Origin: an uncultured Bacteroidia bacterium
GTDB lineage: Bacteria; Bacteroidota; Bacteroidia; Bacteroidales; UBA932
NCBI GenBank assembly: GCA_902788175.1
Contig: CADAJF010000017.1
Span: forward strand, 1-46,705
Length of the DNA: 46,705 bases
Reading direction: 5' to 3'
Shown here: positions 34,231-41,591 of the stretch, in pieces
Layout of the letters: each line of letters begins with the position of its first letter
Numbering within the stretch: the stretch's first letter is position 1
Notes under the pieces: model-generated
What the model was told of the DNA's origin: nothing
Database searches by the model: none
Seen by the model: the letters and a program-made list of their open reading frames with translations, nothing else
Made by a program: the position numbers and the translations under genes

Positions 34231-35400
34231 ATGAACATTCGGCGTACACACTGGCTCATCCACGGCTTCGCGCTGCTGCATGCGCTCACCACCACTGCCT
34301 GCATGCTCACCGGCATGCCGGACGGGATGTTCCTTACCGCCCTCACCATGGTGCTCACCTGCATCATCTGCTACCGGGAAAACCTCACGGTGGAAATCAC
34401 CGTCACCTCCCTCATCCTGGTCATTGCGGTGGGGTTCATCCTGGGGAATATCGGCGCGCAGGTACTGCTGGAAACGCTTCCTCCGGTGTGGCAGCATGCG
34501 CTTTCCACCTTTGTGGTGACGGAAATCCTGGGCTGGTCGCTGTATGCTTTTGCCCATCGCTTCTCCCCTTCCGCTTCCGCGGCGGCCGGCTATGAGCGGG
34601 AACAGTCCTGGTACAAGCACGCAGGCTATCTGGTGCTCTCCATTGCGCTGGTCTTCGGGGTACGGATGTACATCGACACGCATTACAGCGGCAACTTCCT
34701 CCTGGAGAACTCCGGCGCCCTGGTTCTCCTGCTGCTCACCATCCTCCTTTCACTTATCTTCATGGCCAATTACGCCATTCAGATGCAGCGGGAGGTGTCG
34801 GCCCAGCGAACCCGGCGCCACCAGGCCGAGTTCAGCTACATGACGCTCAAGAACCAGCTGGACCCGCATTTTCTCTTCAACAGCCTCAATGTGCTGGACT
34901 CGCTGGTGCAGTTGGGTACGCGGGAAGAAGCCAGCCGGTACATCCAGAAGATGGCAGCCCTGTACCGCTATCTGCTCCGCCAGGAGGGCAAGCGGCTGGT
35001 GCCCCTGGCAGAGGAAATCGAGTTTTCCAGCACCTACCGGGACCTGATGCTCATTCGTTTCCCGGAAGGGCTCGTTTTCAGCAATCTCTCTCCGGCGGCC
35101 TCTCTTTCCGGTTACGTGGTGCCCGGCACGCTGCAACTGCTGCTGGAAAACGCCATCAAACACAATGTCATCTCCAAGGAGAACCCCCTCATAGTGAACG
35201 CCCTGCTGGAAGGCGGCAGCCTCACCATCAGCAACAACCGCATCCCCAAGCTTACGCCGGTGCGCAGCACGGGGATCGGCCTGCAGTATATCCGTAACCA
35301 GTATCGGGACATTGCCGGATTGGAAATCCAGGTGATGGAAACGCCGGAGTCCTTCTCCGTCACCATCCCCGTTATCCCCGAGTCAGACTACAAGCCATGA
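34231..35400 (+). CDS. LytS/YehU-type sensor histidine kinase (389 aa)
   Basis: It is an inner membrane sensor that would phosphorylate the response regulator encoded next. The ATG at 34231 is preferred over the in-frame TTG at 34213, which lies inside the promoter. Roughly six membrane segments fill residues of about 8-180. The His_kinase domain follows, with the phospho-acceptor His213 in QLDPHFLFNSLN. The ATP-binding region has LQLLLENAIKHN and the glycine loop STGIGLQYIRNQY. The stop overlaps the start of the regulator gene by four bases (ATGA). It is divergent from the sus operon, which makes control of that operon possible but unproven. Confidence 0.92.
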   Translation: MNIRRTHWLIHGFALLHALTTTACMLTGMPDGMFLTALTMVLTCIICYRENLTVEITVTSLILVIAVGFILGNIGAQVLLETLPPVWQHALSTFVVTEILGWSLYAFAHRFSPSASAAAGYEREQSWYKHAGYLVLSIALVFGVRMYIDTHYSGNFLLENSGALVLLLLTILLSLIFMANYAIQMQREVSAQRTRRHQAEFSYMTLKNQLDPHFLFNSLNVLDSLVQLGTREEASRYIQKMAALYRYLLRQEGKRLVPLAEEIEFSSTYRDLMLIRFPEGLVFSNLSPAASLSGYVVPGTLQLLLENAIKHNVISKENPLIVNALLEGGSLTISNNRIPKLTPVRSTGIGLQYIRNQYRDIAGLEIQVMETPESFSVTIPVIPESDYKP

Positions 35401-36143
35401 AAGCACTCATCATCGAAGACGAACTCCGTGCCCGTGAGCACATGATCCACCTCCTCAAGGACAACTTCCCGCAGGTAGAGGTTGCAGGAGCCATGGGCTC
35501 CATTCACGAATCCGTAGCCTGGCTGGAGGGTAATCCCGCACCGGACCTCATTTTCATGGACGTGGAACTGAGCGACGGCATCAGCTTCGAGATTTTCAAC
35601 AAGCTGGAAGTCCCCTGCCCTGTGGTCATGACCACCGCGTACGACCAATACGCCGTCCATGCGTTCGAGGTCAACGCCATCGACTACCTGCTCAAGCCCA
35701 TAGACCTTCCTGCCCTGCAACGGGCCATTGCGCGTGTGGCTTCGCAGGAGGTTCATCGGCCCTCCAGCGAAACTTTCCGGGAAATTCTCCGGGAAGAGTA
35801 CAAGGAGAAATTCCTTATCCGCATCAATGACCGCATAGTCCCCGTCCGCATCTCAGATGTGGCATACTTCTACTCGGAAGACAAAAACAGCTACCTGGTC
35901 ACGCTCTCCGGCTCTTCCTACGTAATGGACGAGTCCCTGGATACCTTGGGCGGGAGTCTGGATCCCCAAGCTTTTTTCCGCATCTCCCGCAGCTGCATCA
36001 TCTCGGAGAAGGCCATAGACAGCGTGTCCCGGCTCATGGGCGGGCGGCTTCGCATCACCCTCCACCGCGGCCTCCTCGCCGCCACAGACTTCACCGTCTC
36101 CCGCGCCCGCGTAGATGACTTCCTATCCTGGCTGGAACGCTAA
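35397..36143 (+). CDS. LytTR-family response regulator (248 aa)
   Basis: It is a cytoplasmic DNA-binding regulator. The receiver domain (residues of about 1-120) has the acidic pair near residue 8, the phospho-acceptor Asp55 (LIFMDVELSDG) and the Lys in YLLKPIDLP. The LytTR DNA-binding domain fills residues of about 140-245 (RIVPVRISDVAYFYSEDK, FFRISRSCIISEKAI). It overlaps the kinase gene by four bases. No other gene lies in the operon, and the following 740 bases are repeats. LytTR proteins usually bind paired direct repeats; I did not see a clear pair in the divergent region. Confidence 0.93.
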   Translation: MKALIIEDELRAREHMIHLLKDNFPQVEVAGAMGSIHESVAWLEGNPAPDLIFMDVELSDGISFEIFNKLEVPCPVVMTTAYDQYAVHAFEVNAIDYLLKPIDLPALQRAIARVASQEVHRPSSETFREILREEYKEKFLIRINDRIVPVRISDVAYFYSEDKNSYLVTLSGSSYVMDESLDTLGGSLDPQAFFRISRSCIISEKAIDSVSRLMGGRLRITLHRGLLAATDFTVSRARVDDFLSWLER

Positions 36144-36302
36144 CGCCAGCTGGTGCCGACCTCTCCAATAGATGGCCGGTCAAAGCCAGCCCTGACGAGC
36201 TGACCCCGTCATGCCCGGCTGCCCTGACCCCGTCATGCCCAGCCTCGACCGGGCATCTCGCTTCGGCCAACACCTAAGCGCCTGTGCCTGAGGCGATTAC
36301 AG

Positions 36303-36335
36303 AAATCAATCGTTGCAATTTGCAACGATTGATTT
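36303..36335. repeat. 33-bp perfect palindrome, copy 3
   Basis: It has the same 15-base arms, with centre ATT, inside the first 227-bp unit. The flanks CGCCTGTGCCTGAGG on the left and GACTGTGGGTCAGGCAGTTA on the right form imperfect outer arms. Confidence 0.92.
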
Positions 36336-36529
36336 TAGGAAACGACTGTGGGTCAGGCAGTTAAGCTACAGAGCTGGTGCCGCCCAGCGTCCCCTCTTCG
36401 GCCCCCGTGCGCAAAAACACCCCCTTCATGCCCGACTGCCTGCGTCCTTCCTGACCCCGTCATGCCCAGCCTCGACCGGGCATCTCGCCTCGGACAACAC
36501 CTAAGCGCCTGTGTCTGAGGAGATTACAG

Positions 36530-36562
36530 AAATCAATCGTTGCAATTTGCAACGATTGATTT
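36530..36562. repeat. 33-bp perfect palindrome, copy 4
   Basis: It is identical to copy 3 in the 33-bp core, inside the second 227-bp unit. Confidence 0.92.
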
Positions 36563-36631
36563 TAGGAAATGACTGTGGGTCAGGCAGTTAAGCTATAGGG
36601 CTGGTGGCGCCCAGCGTCCCCTCTTCGGCCC

Positions 36632-36836
36632 CCGTGCGCAAAAACACCCCCTTTGCGAACACGGGGTGGAGATTTCAGCCGTTCCGTGCGCAAATAGCGC
36701 CGATTTTGTTCACCGACTGGCTTTTTTCTGCCTCCGGTGCGCATAAAGCACCATTTTTGAACACGGGCAGGCGCTTTTCCCCGTTCCGTGCACAAATAGC
36801 GCCATTTTTGAACACGGGCAGGCGCTTATGAGGCGT
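36632..36836. repeat. 51-bp tandem array, left copy (four units)
   Basis: Units begin near 36632, 36684, 36735 and 36786. Each starts with a form of CCGTGCGCAAA and contains TTTTTGAACACGG or a variant, so GTGCGCAAA and TTTGnnCAC can pair within a unit. The period is a multiple of three and all short frames through it give 17-residue repeats; I do not treat these as genes. Confidence 0.8.
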
Positions 36837-36854
36837 TATTTCGGGGAATTGGAC

Positions 36855-36862
36855 TATCTTTG
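36855..36862 (+). promoter_or_regulatory. -7 box of menA
   Basis: TATCTTTG fits TAnnTTTG exactly and lies 20 bases before the ATG at 36883. It argues against the in-frame GTG at 36862 as the start. No -33 TTTG is clear. Confidence 0.6.
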
Positions 36863-36882
36863 TGGAGAAATTGCTGCCGATC

Positions 36883-37791
36883 ATGACTTTTAAAGCCGCC
36901 CTTCAATCCATGCGCCTGCGCACCCTGCCGCTTTCCATGGCGGGGGTGCTGCTGGGAATCCTTCTTGCCATGGCCAATTGGAAAGTGGACCTCTGGACTG
37001 CTGTCCTGATTGTCCTCACCACAGTCTGCCTGCAGATTCTGTCCAACCTGTCCAATGAACTGGGGGATGTGCTGCGGGGGACAGATACTGCGCAGCGCCA
37101 GGGCCCGCAGTACGGCCTTAACAGCGGTGCAATAAGCATCCCGGAGATGAAAACGCTGATTGGCCTGTTTGTGGGGCTGTGCATCCTCTTTGGTACGGTC
37201 ATGACCTGGCGGGCTTTTGGCACGCTGTGGGACCTGACCCCCATTCTGGTGCTGCTGCTGGGCGCCGCGGCCATCATGGGGGCCATGAAGTACACGCTGG
37301 GGCACAATCCCTACGGCTACAGGGCCAAGGGAGACCTCTACGTGTTTCTGTTTTTTGGCCTTGTAGCGGTGCTGGGGGCCTATTTTGTTTGCACTGCTGG
37401 TGTAGGTCTTCACTGGAAACTGCTGCTGCCGGCTGCTGCTGCCGGTTTTTTCAGTGTGGGCGTACTCAACGTCAACAACATCCGGGACATGAAGACAGAT
37501 GCCGCCAACCGCATCACCGTGGCCATCAAACTGGGCTTGCGGCGGGCGCGGATTTACCAGACGGTGCTTATCGGCCTTGGGTGGCTCAGCATGGGCGCCT
37601 ACTGCCTGCTGTGCTGGCCGTCCTGGCAGCACTGGCTGTGGGTACTCACCTTGCCGCTGTTTGTGAAGCACTTGCACGGCGTATGGACCCGCCAGGACCG
37701 GGCGCTGGACCCCATGCTTCCACTGCTGGTGATTGCCACCTTCCTTTTCTGCGTACTGGCAGGTCTGGGCTTTTGCCTTTACCTGATCTGA
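36883..37791 (+). CDS. menA: 1,4-dihydroxy-2-naphthoate polyprenyltransferase MenA, UbiA family (302 aa)
   Basis: It is an inner membrane enzyme that attaches a polyprenyl chain to dihydroxynaphthoate in menaquinone synthesis. The ATG at 36883 follows a -7 box. About eight to nine membrane segments are visible. The first aspartate motif is NELGDVLRGTD (Asn58, Asp62, Asp68), followed by GPQYGLNSGAIS. The second is NVNNIRDMKTDAANR. The length is normal. Its 3' end overlaps the convergent transposase gene by 13 bases. The upstream repeats do not intrude into the coding region. Confidence 0.92.
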   Translation: MTFKAALQSMRLRTLPLSMAGVLLGILLAMANWKVDLWTAVLIVLTTVCLQILSNLSNELGDVLRGTDTAQRQGPQYGLNSGAISIPEMKTLIGLFVGLCILFGTVMTWRAFGTLWDLTPILVLLLGAAAIMGAMKYTLGHNPYGYRAKGDLYVFLFFGLVAVLGAYFVCTAGVGLHWKLLLPAAAAGFFSVGVLNVNNIRDMKTDAANRITVAIKLGLRRARIYQTVLIGLGWLSMGAYCLLCWPSWQHWLWVLTLPLFVKHLHGVWTRQDRALDPMLPLLVIATFLFCVLAGLGFCLYLI

Positions 37792-38705
37792 GCCTTTGCT
37801 GCCATAGGGAACAGCTCATTTACCTCCGGCACTGTCATTCTTGTTACGCGGGCAATCTGTCCGTTTGACGCGAAGTATTTGTTTTTCAATAGGATGGCAA
37901 GCTGCTGCTTCCCCTTTTTATCCAACGCACGCGGGCTTTCCGCCTGCCACTGTTCCCGGCATAGCTTGTACACCAGCGGCAGCAAGTCCTCATCTGTGAA
38001 CTGGGGGCGTTCTCCGCAGCTGATAGCTACCTCCGTCTGTGCCTCTACGTTTTTAAGAACGCTGTAAACGTATTGTCGCGCATGGTCATAGAAACGCATG
38101 ACCAGCTTATAGTCCACGAAACTCCACGGCTGGGCCATGCCCTCCAGCACGTGAATGTCCTCGTTAACGCCCGGCAAAGGCCTGGAGCAGGTAAATTTCC
38201 TGCGCTCCCGGACGCTGAGGCTTGCCGCCGAAACGCCATCCTTCCTCAAGAAAGGATTGAAGTACAGGTAGCCGCTGGACCACGGGTCTGCGAAGACATT
38301 GACATTCACGTTCACCACAAAGGCATTCCTGATTACGTAAGCGAGCGTGGTCCGGAACTGTCCCGCGTTCAAGATGGCAGTTTTGCCTGCTTCCATGCCC
38401 GTCAACCATCCCCCGCGGCCGTGGGATTTGTAGTAGGCGCCAAGCAACTGCTTGAAGTCCCCGAAGAATGCGTCCAACTGTGCTTCCTGACCAGCAAATA
38501 CAAAGTGGAAATGGTTGCTCATGAGGGAGTAAGCCAAAAGCCGGGCTCCGCTGCGCATGCTGGCAATGGCTAAATAATTGAGTGCCAGGGTTCGCTCCTG
38601 GTCATTCTCATAGAGGACGCGGTTTTCCAGCGGCTTGGTATAAAGGTGGAACACAGGGCCTGCTTCCCGGAAGGCCTTTTCTGCCGGTAATTCTCTGAAT
38701 TCCAT
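37779..38705 (-). CDS. REP-associated tyrosine transposase-like protein (RAYT, Y1/HUH family; 308 aa)
   Basis: The ATG at 38703-38705 lies 4 bases after the stop of the HRDC gene; an in-frame start at 38741 would overlap that gene. The N-terminal half has the Y1 transposase plan. VFHLYTKPLENRVLYENDQE is followed by the metal-binding His-x-His (His65 and His67 in SLMSNHFHFVFAG). A candidate catalytic Tyr123 lies in LAYVIRNAFV, matching the usual Y-I-x-x-N-P region. The C-terminal half (about 170-308) is helical and unassigned, ending in ASNGQIARVTRMTVPEVNEL, possibly a helix-turn-helix. The family nicks or processes REP palindromes. Six copies of a 33-bp palindrome lie in this window. The gene has no terminal repeats of its own, so it looks resident, not part of an insertion sequence. 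Confidence 0.85.
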   Translation of the reverse strand: MEFRELPAEKAFREAGPVFHLYTKPLENRVLYENDQERTLALNYLAIASMRSGARLLAYSLMSNHFHFVFAGQEAQLDAFFGDFKQLLGAYYKSHGRGGWLTGMEAGKTAILNAGQFRTTLAYVIRNAFVVNVNVNVFADPWSSGYLYFNPFLRKDGVSAASLSVRERRKFTCSRPLPGVNEDIHVLEGMAQPWSFVDYKLVMRFYDHARQYVYSVLKNVEAQTEVAISCGERPQFTDEDLLPLVYKLCREQWQAESPRALDKKGKQQLAILLKNKYFASNGQIARVTRMTVPEVNELFPMAAKAQIR

Positions 38706-38709
38706 AGGT

Positions 38710-39150
38710 TTATACAGTCCGGGTGATGGCAAGAATCTCACTCCCGTAGCGGCTCAGGAGCATGGGACCCACTCCAGCAAGCGCCAAAAGCTCTTCTTCG
38801 CTCTGGGGCGCAGCATCGGCAATCCCCAGCAATACGCGCTGGTGCATGATGTAGTAGGCCGGCACGTTCCTGGAAGCGGCGGCCTTTCTTCTCCACTTAA
38901 GCAGGGCCTCTTCCAGGTCCGGATGCAGCCCCTCGTACTCGTAGCGGGCATCTTTTCTTGCGCTTTCCAGCATCCGGATGGCATGCAGGCAGTCTGCGCT
39001 ACCCTTCCTGAGCGCTTCCACAAGACGCGCATATTGGCTTTCCCGCCGATCAAACCGCACCTCTTGCTGCCCCGCCTCCGGGAATTCAAAATCCGTGGTG
39101 ATGGAGATGTCCCCGTCATCGGCCACGATAACACTCAATAAATCCTTCAT
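38710..39150 (-). CDS. HRDC-domain protein (146 aa)
   Basis: The ATG at 39148-39150 is used. The first 60 residues are acidic and beta-like (MKDLLSVIVADDGDISITTD). Residues of about 68-146 match an HRDC domain, with LLKWRRKAAASRNVPAYYIM and LLALAGVGPMLLSRYGSEIL. HRDC domains bind nucleic acid and are found at the ends of RecQ helicases and RNase D. This protein has only that domain, so it may be an accessory DNA- or RNA-binding factor. It is 4 bases upstream of the RAYT gene, which suggests joint expression. No strong promoter is visible; a weak TTACTTTG lies about 50 bases upstream on the minus strand. Confidence 0.85.
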   Translation of the reverse strand: MKDLLSVIVADDGDISITTDFEFPEAGQQEVRFDRRESQYARLVEALRKGSADCLHAIRMLESARKDARYEYEGLHPDLEEALLKWRRKAAASRNVPAYYIMHQRVLLGIADAAPQSEEELLALAGVGPMLLSRYGSEILAITRTV

Positions 39151-39286
39151 AACACAATGCTTTATACTCCCTGCAACATGCAGGATATCTCACTGGCAAA
39201 GTAAGGAAGAATTATCCGTGTAAAAGCGTGTGCACACGGCTATTTGCACTTTCAGGCCACACAACCCCCTAGAAGGCCGATTCCAC

Positions 39287-39490
39287 CTACCAATTCCACG
39301 CAGAAAACGCACCCATTTTCGCAAAAATCGCCTGCCGGTGAACAAAATCGGCACTATTTGCGCACCGGAGGAGGAAAATCGCCATGCCGTGAACAAAATC
39401 GGCGTTATTTGCGCACGGAACGGGTAATAACGCTTTCCCGTGCTCGCAAAGGGGGTGTTTTTGCGCACGGGGGCCGAAAAGGCGCCAACT
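39287..39490. repeat. 51-bp tandem array, right copy, inverted relative to the left
   Basis: Units start at 39338, 39389 and 39440 with GTGAACAAAATCGGC or GTGCTCGCAAAGGGG, preceded by a degenerate unit from about 39287. Read on the minus strand they match the left array at 36632-36836. The stretch 39151-39679 holds this array, a palindrome and a hairpin, and no gene that I can support. Confidence 0.8.
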
Positions 39491-39529
39491 GCCCTGTAGC
39501 TTAACTGCCTGACTCACAGTCGTTTCCTA

Positions 39530-39562
39530 AAATCAATCGTTGCAAATTGCAACGATTGATTT
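39530..39562. repeat. 33-bp perfect palindrome, copy 5
   Basis: It has the same arms, with centre AAT. Its flanks read GACTCACAGTCGTTTCCT on the left and GTAACCGTCTCAGGCACAGG on the right, the reverse orientation of copies 3 and 4. Confidence 0.92.
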
Positions 39563-39608
39563 CTGTAACCGTCTCAGGCACAGGCATTTGTGTATCAGGC
39601 GAAGGGAG

Positions 39609-39630
39609 ATGCCCGGTCGGGGCCGGGCAT
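39609..39630. repeat. GC-rich hairpin of the composite repeat; possible lepA terminator
   Basis: ATGCCCGG (39609-39616) pairs with CCGGGCAT (39623-39630) around a 6-base loop. Similar hairpins lie at 36235-36256 and about 36462-36483, and a degenerate one at 16213-16235. It lies 50 bases after the lepA stop, but with no T-run on either side. Confidence 0.6.
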
Positions 39631-39679
39631 GATGGAGCAAAGGCCGGGCATGACGGGACCCGGGCACTACGGGAAAGCG

Positions 39680-41467
39680 TTAATCCAGCTTCAGGACGGC
39701 CATGAAAGCGCTTTGGGGGACTTGGACGGTGCCAATCTGGCGCATGCGCTTTTTGCCTTCTTTCTGCTTTTCCAGGAGCTTGCGTTTACGGGTGACGTCG
39801 CCGCCGTAACACTTGGCTGTCACGTCCTTACGCACCTGACGAACGGTTTCGCGGGCAATGATTTTGGCGCCGATAGCCGCCTGCACGGCAATGTCAAACT
39901 GCTGGCGCGGGATAAGGTCCTTGAGCTTAAGGCAGATTTTCCGGCCGAAGTCATAAGCGTGGTCCTCGTGGATAAGGGTAGAGAGGGCATCGGCCGGGTC
40001 TCCGTTCAGGAGGATATCCAGCTTCACCAGGCGGGCGGGACGGAAGTCCGTGACGTGATAGTCAAAGGACGCGTAGCCCTTTGAGATGGACTTGAGCTTG
40101 TCATAAAAATCGAACACCACCTCGCTTAAAGGCAGGTCGTAATTCAGCTCCACGCGGTCCGTGGTAATGTAATGCTGGCCTATCAGCGTACCCCGCTTGT
40201 CCATGCACAGTTTCATAATGGGGCCGTAAAAATCCGCCTTGGTGATAATCTGGGCACGGATATAAGGCTCCTCGATATGGTCTGTAATGGTGGCCGATGG
40301 CAATCCGGAAGGATTATGCACATCCAGCACGTCCCCCTTGGTGGTGTACACCTTGTACGACACATTGGGCACGGTGGTGATCACATCCATGTTGAACTCC
40401 CGGAACAGGCGCTCCTGCACAATCTCCAGGTGCAACAGCCCCAGGAAACCGCAGCGGAAACCAAAGCCCAGCGCCAGGGAACTCTCCGGCTCATAGGTGA
40501 AGGAGGCGTCGTTGAGCTGGAACTTCTCCAGCGTGGCGCGAAGCTCCTCAAACTTGGCGGCTTCTACGGGATACAGGCCGGCAAAGACCATCGGCTTTAC
40601 CTCTTCAAAGCCCGCAATGGCCTCACTGCAAGGCGTTTCCACATGGGTGATGGTGTCACCCACCTTCACCTCCACAGCGGCCTTGATACCCGTGATGATA
40701 TAGCCCACATCCCCGGCACGGACCTCTCCGGTGGGGTTCAGCTTGAGTTTCAGGCTGCCCACTTCCTCTGCCTCGTACTCGTTGCCGGTAGAGAAGAATT
40801 TCACCTTGTCTCCCTTGCGGATGCTGCCGTTCACTACCTTAAAATAAGCGATAATGCCCCGGAACTGGTTAAAGACAGAGTCAAAGATCAGGGCCTGCAG
40901 CGGCGCCTCAGGGTCCCCCTTGGGACAAGGAATCTTGTCCACGATGGCATCCAGCACCTCCTGCACCCCCTCTCCGGTACGGGCGCTCACGCGAAGCACC
41001 TCCTCCGGGTCACAGCCCAGCAGGTCACACACCTGGTCCTGCACCACCTCCGGCTGGGCGCTGTCCATGTCAATCTTGTTCAGGACGGGAATAATCTCCA
41101 GCCCGTGGTCTATGGCCTGGTACAGATTGGAAATGGTCTGGGCCTGAATTCCTTGCGAAGCATCCACCACCAGCAGGGCTCCCTCGCAGGAGGCGATAGA
41201 GCGCGACACCTCATAGGAAAAGTCCACGTGCCCGGGCGTATCAATGAGGTTGAGCCGATAAGTCTCCCCTCCCCGCCGATAATCCATCTGGATGGCGTGG
41301 CTCTTAATGGTAATGCCTTTTTCGCGTTCCAGGTCCATGTCGTCCAGCACCTGGGCGGCCATTTCCCGTTCGCTCAGGGTCTGTGTCAGTTCCAGCAGGC
41401 GGTCCGCCAGGGTGCTCTTCCCGTGGTCGATATGTGCAATGATGCAAAAGTTGCGGATACTTTTCAT
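39680..41467 (-). CDS. lepA: Elongation factor 4 (LepA), ribosome-associated GTPase (595 aa)
   Basis: It is a translational GTPase that acts on stalled or mistranslocated ribosomes. The ATG at 41465-41467 is chosen over an in-frame TTG at 41476, which lies in the promoter. G1 is AHIDHGKST (residues 10-18). [17 protein letters not shown] and VLNKIDMD follow. Domains II, III and V and the LepA-specific C-terminal domain are present ([40 protein letters not shown]). The length and order are those of the family, and no key residue is missing. It is a single gene with its own consensus promoter. Confidence 0.97.
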   Translation of the reverse strand: MKSIRNFCIIAHIDHGKSTLADRLLELTQTLSEREMAAQVLDDMDLEREKGITIKSHAIQMDYRRGGETYRLNLIDTPGHVDFSYEVSRSIASCEGALLVVDASQGIQAQTISNLYQAIDHGLEIIPVLNKIDMDSAQPEVVQDQVCDLLGCDPEEVLRVSARTGEGVQEVLDAIVDKIPCPKGDPEAPLQALIFDSVFNQFRGIIAYFKVVNGSIRKGDKVKFFSTGNEYEAEEVGSLKLKLNPTGEVRAGDVGYIITGIKAAVEVKVGDTITHVETPCSEAIAGFEEVKPMVFAGLYPVEAAKFEELRATLEKFQLNDASFTYEPESSLALGFGFRCGFLGLLHLEIVQERLFREFNMDVITTVPNVSYKVYTTKGDVLDVHNPSGLPSATITDHIEEPYIRAQIITKADFYGPIMKLCMDKRGTLIGQHYITTDRVELNYDLPLSEVVFDFYDKLKSISKGYASFDYHVTDFRPARLVKLDILLNGDPADALSTLIHEDHAYDFGRKICLKLKDLIPRQQFDIAVQAAIGAKIIARETVRQVRKDVTAKCYGGDVTRKRKLLEKQKEGKKRMRQIGTVQVPQSAFMAVLKLD

Positions 41468-41473
41468 AACCTG

Positions 41474-41505
41474 CAAAGATACGCCAATTCACGCAAATTG
41501 CCAAA
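41474..41505 (-). promoter_or_regulatory. lepA promoter
   Basis: On the minus strand TTTG (41502-41505), 20 bases, then TATCTTTG (41474-41481) is a perfect Bacteroidetes promoter. The ATG follows 6 bases later. Confidence 0.85.
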
Positions 41506-41527
41506 AGGCGAAGTCTTTCAACTTTTT

Positions 41528-41558
41528 CTTGCATATTCAAAAAAAGTTCGTACCTTTG
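41528..41558 (+). promoter_or_regulatory. Promoter of the S41-like lipoprotein gene
   Basis: CTTG (41528-41531), 19 bases, then TACCTTTG (41551-41558) is a good match. It is divergent from the lepA promoter, and the ATG lies 33 bases downstream at 41592. Confidence 0.75.
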
Positions 41559-41591
41559 CGGTGTATTACTGCACTAACACACATAACCATA

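Larger units (their letters stand above)
36226..36653. repeat. Tandem duplication of a composite repeat, period 227 bp
   Basis: 36226-36426 and 36453-36653 are near copies offset by 227 bases. Each has a GC-rich hairpin (ATGCCC...GGGCAT), the 33-bp palindrome with flanks, and the start of the 51-bp array (GTGCGCAAAAACACCCCCTT). A reverse-orientation copy lies at about 39440-39640. The region 36144-36882 has no gene that I can support. Confidence 0.85.

Noticed and set aside
36303-36335. The 33-bp palindrome as an ordinary Rho-independent terminator
   Set aside because: Copies occur in divergent gaps (16139) as well as after genes, and the conserved flanks extend well beyond a terminator.
36675-36884. 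Short frames with 17-residue repeats (NKIGAICARNG and similar) in the 51-bp arrays
   Set aside because: All frames through a 51-bp period stay open and repeat; there is no start context or signal, so I treat the array as non-coding.
39171-39183. Small palindrome CTGCA-ACA-TGCAG upstream of the HRDC gene as an operator
   Set aside because: Single short occurrence with no support from other sites.
39287-39490. CRISPR array
   Set aside because: The units are contiguous and vary along their whole length, with no constant-repeat/unique-spacer pattern and no cas genes nearby.
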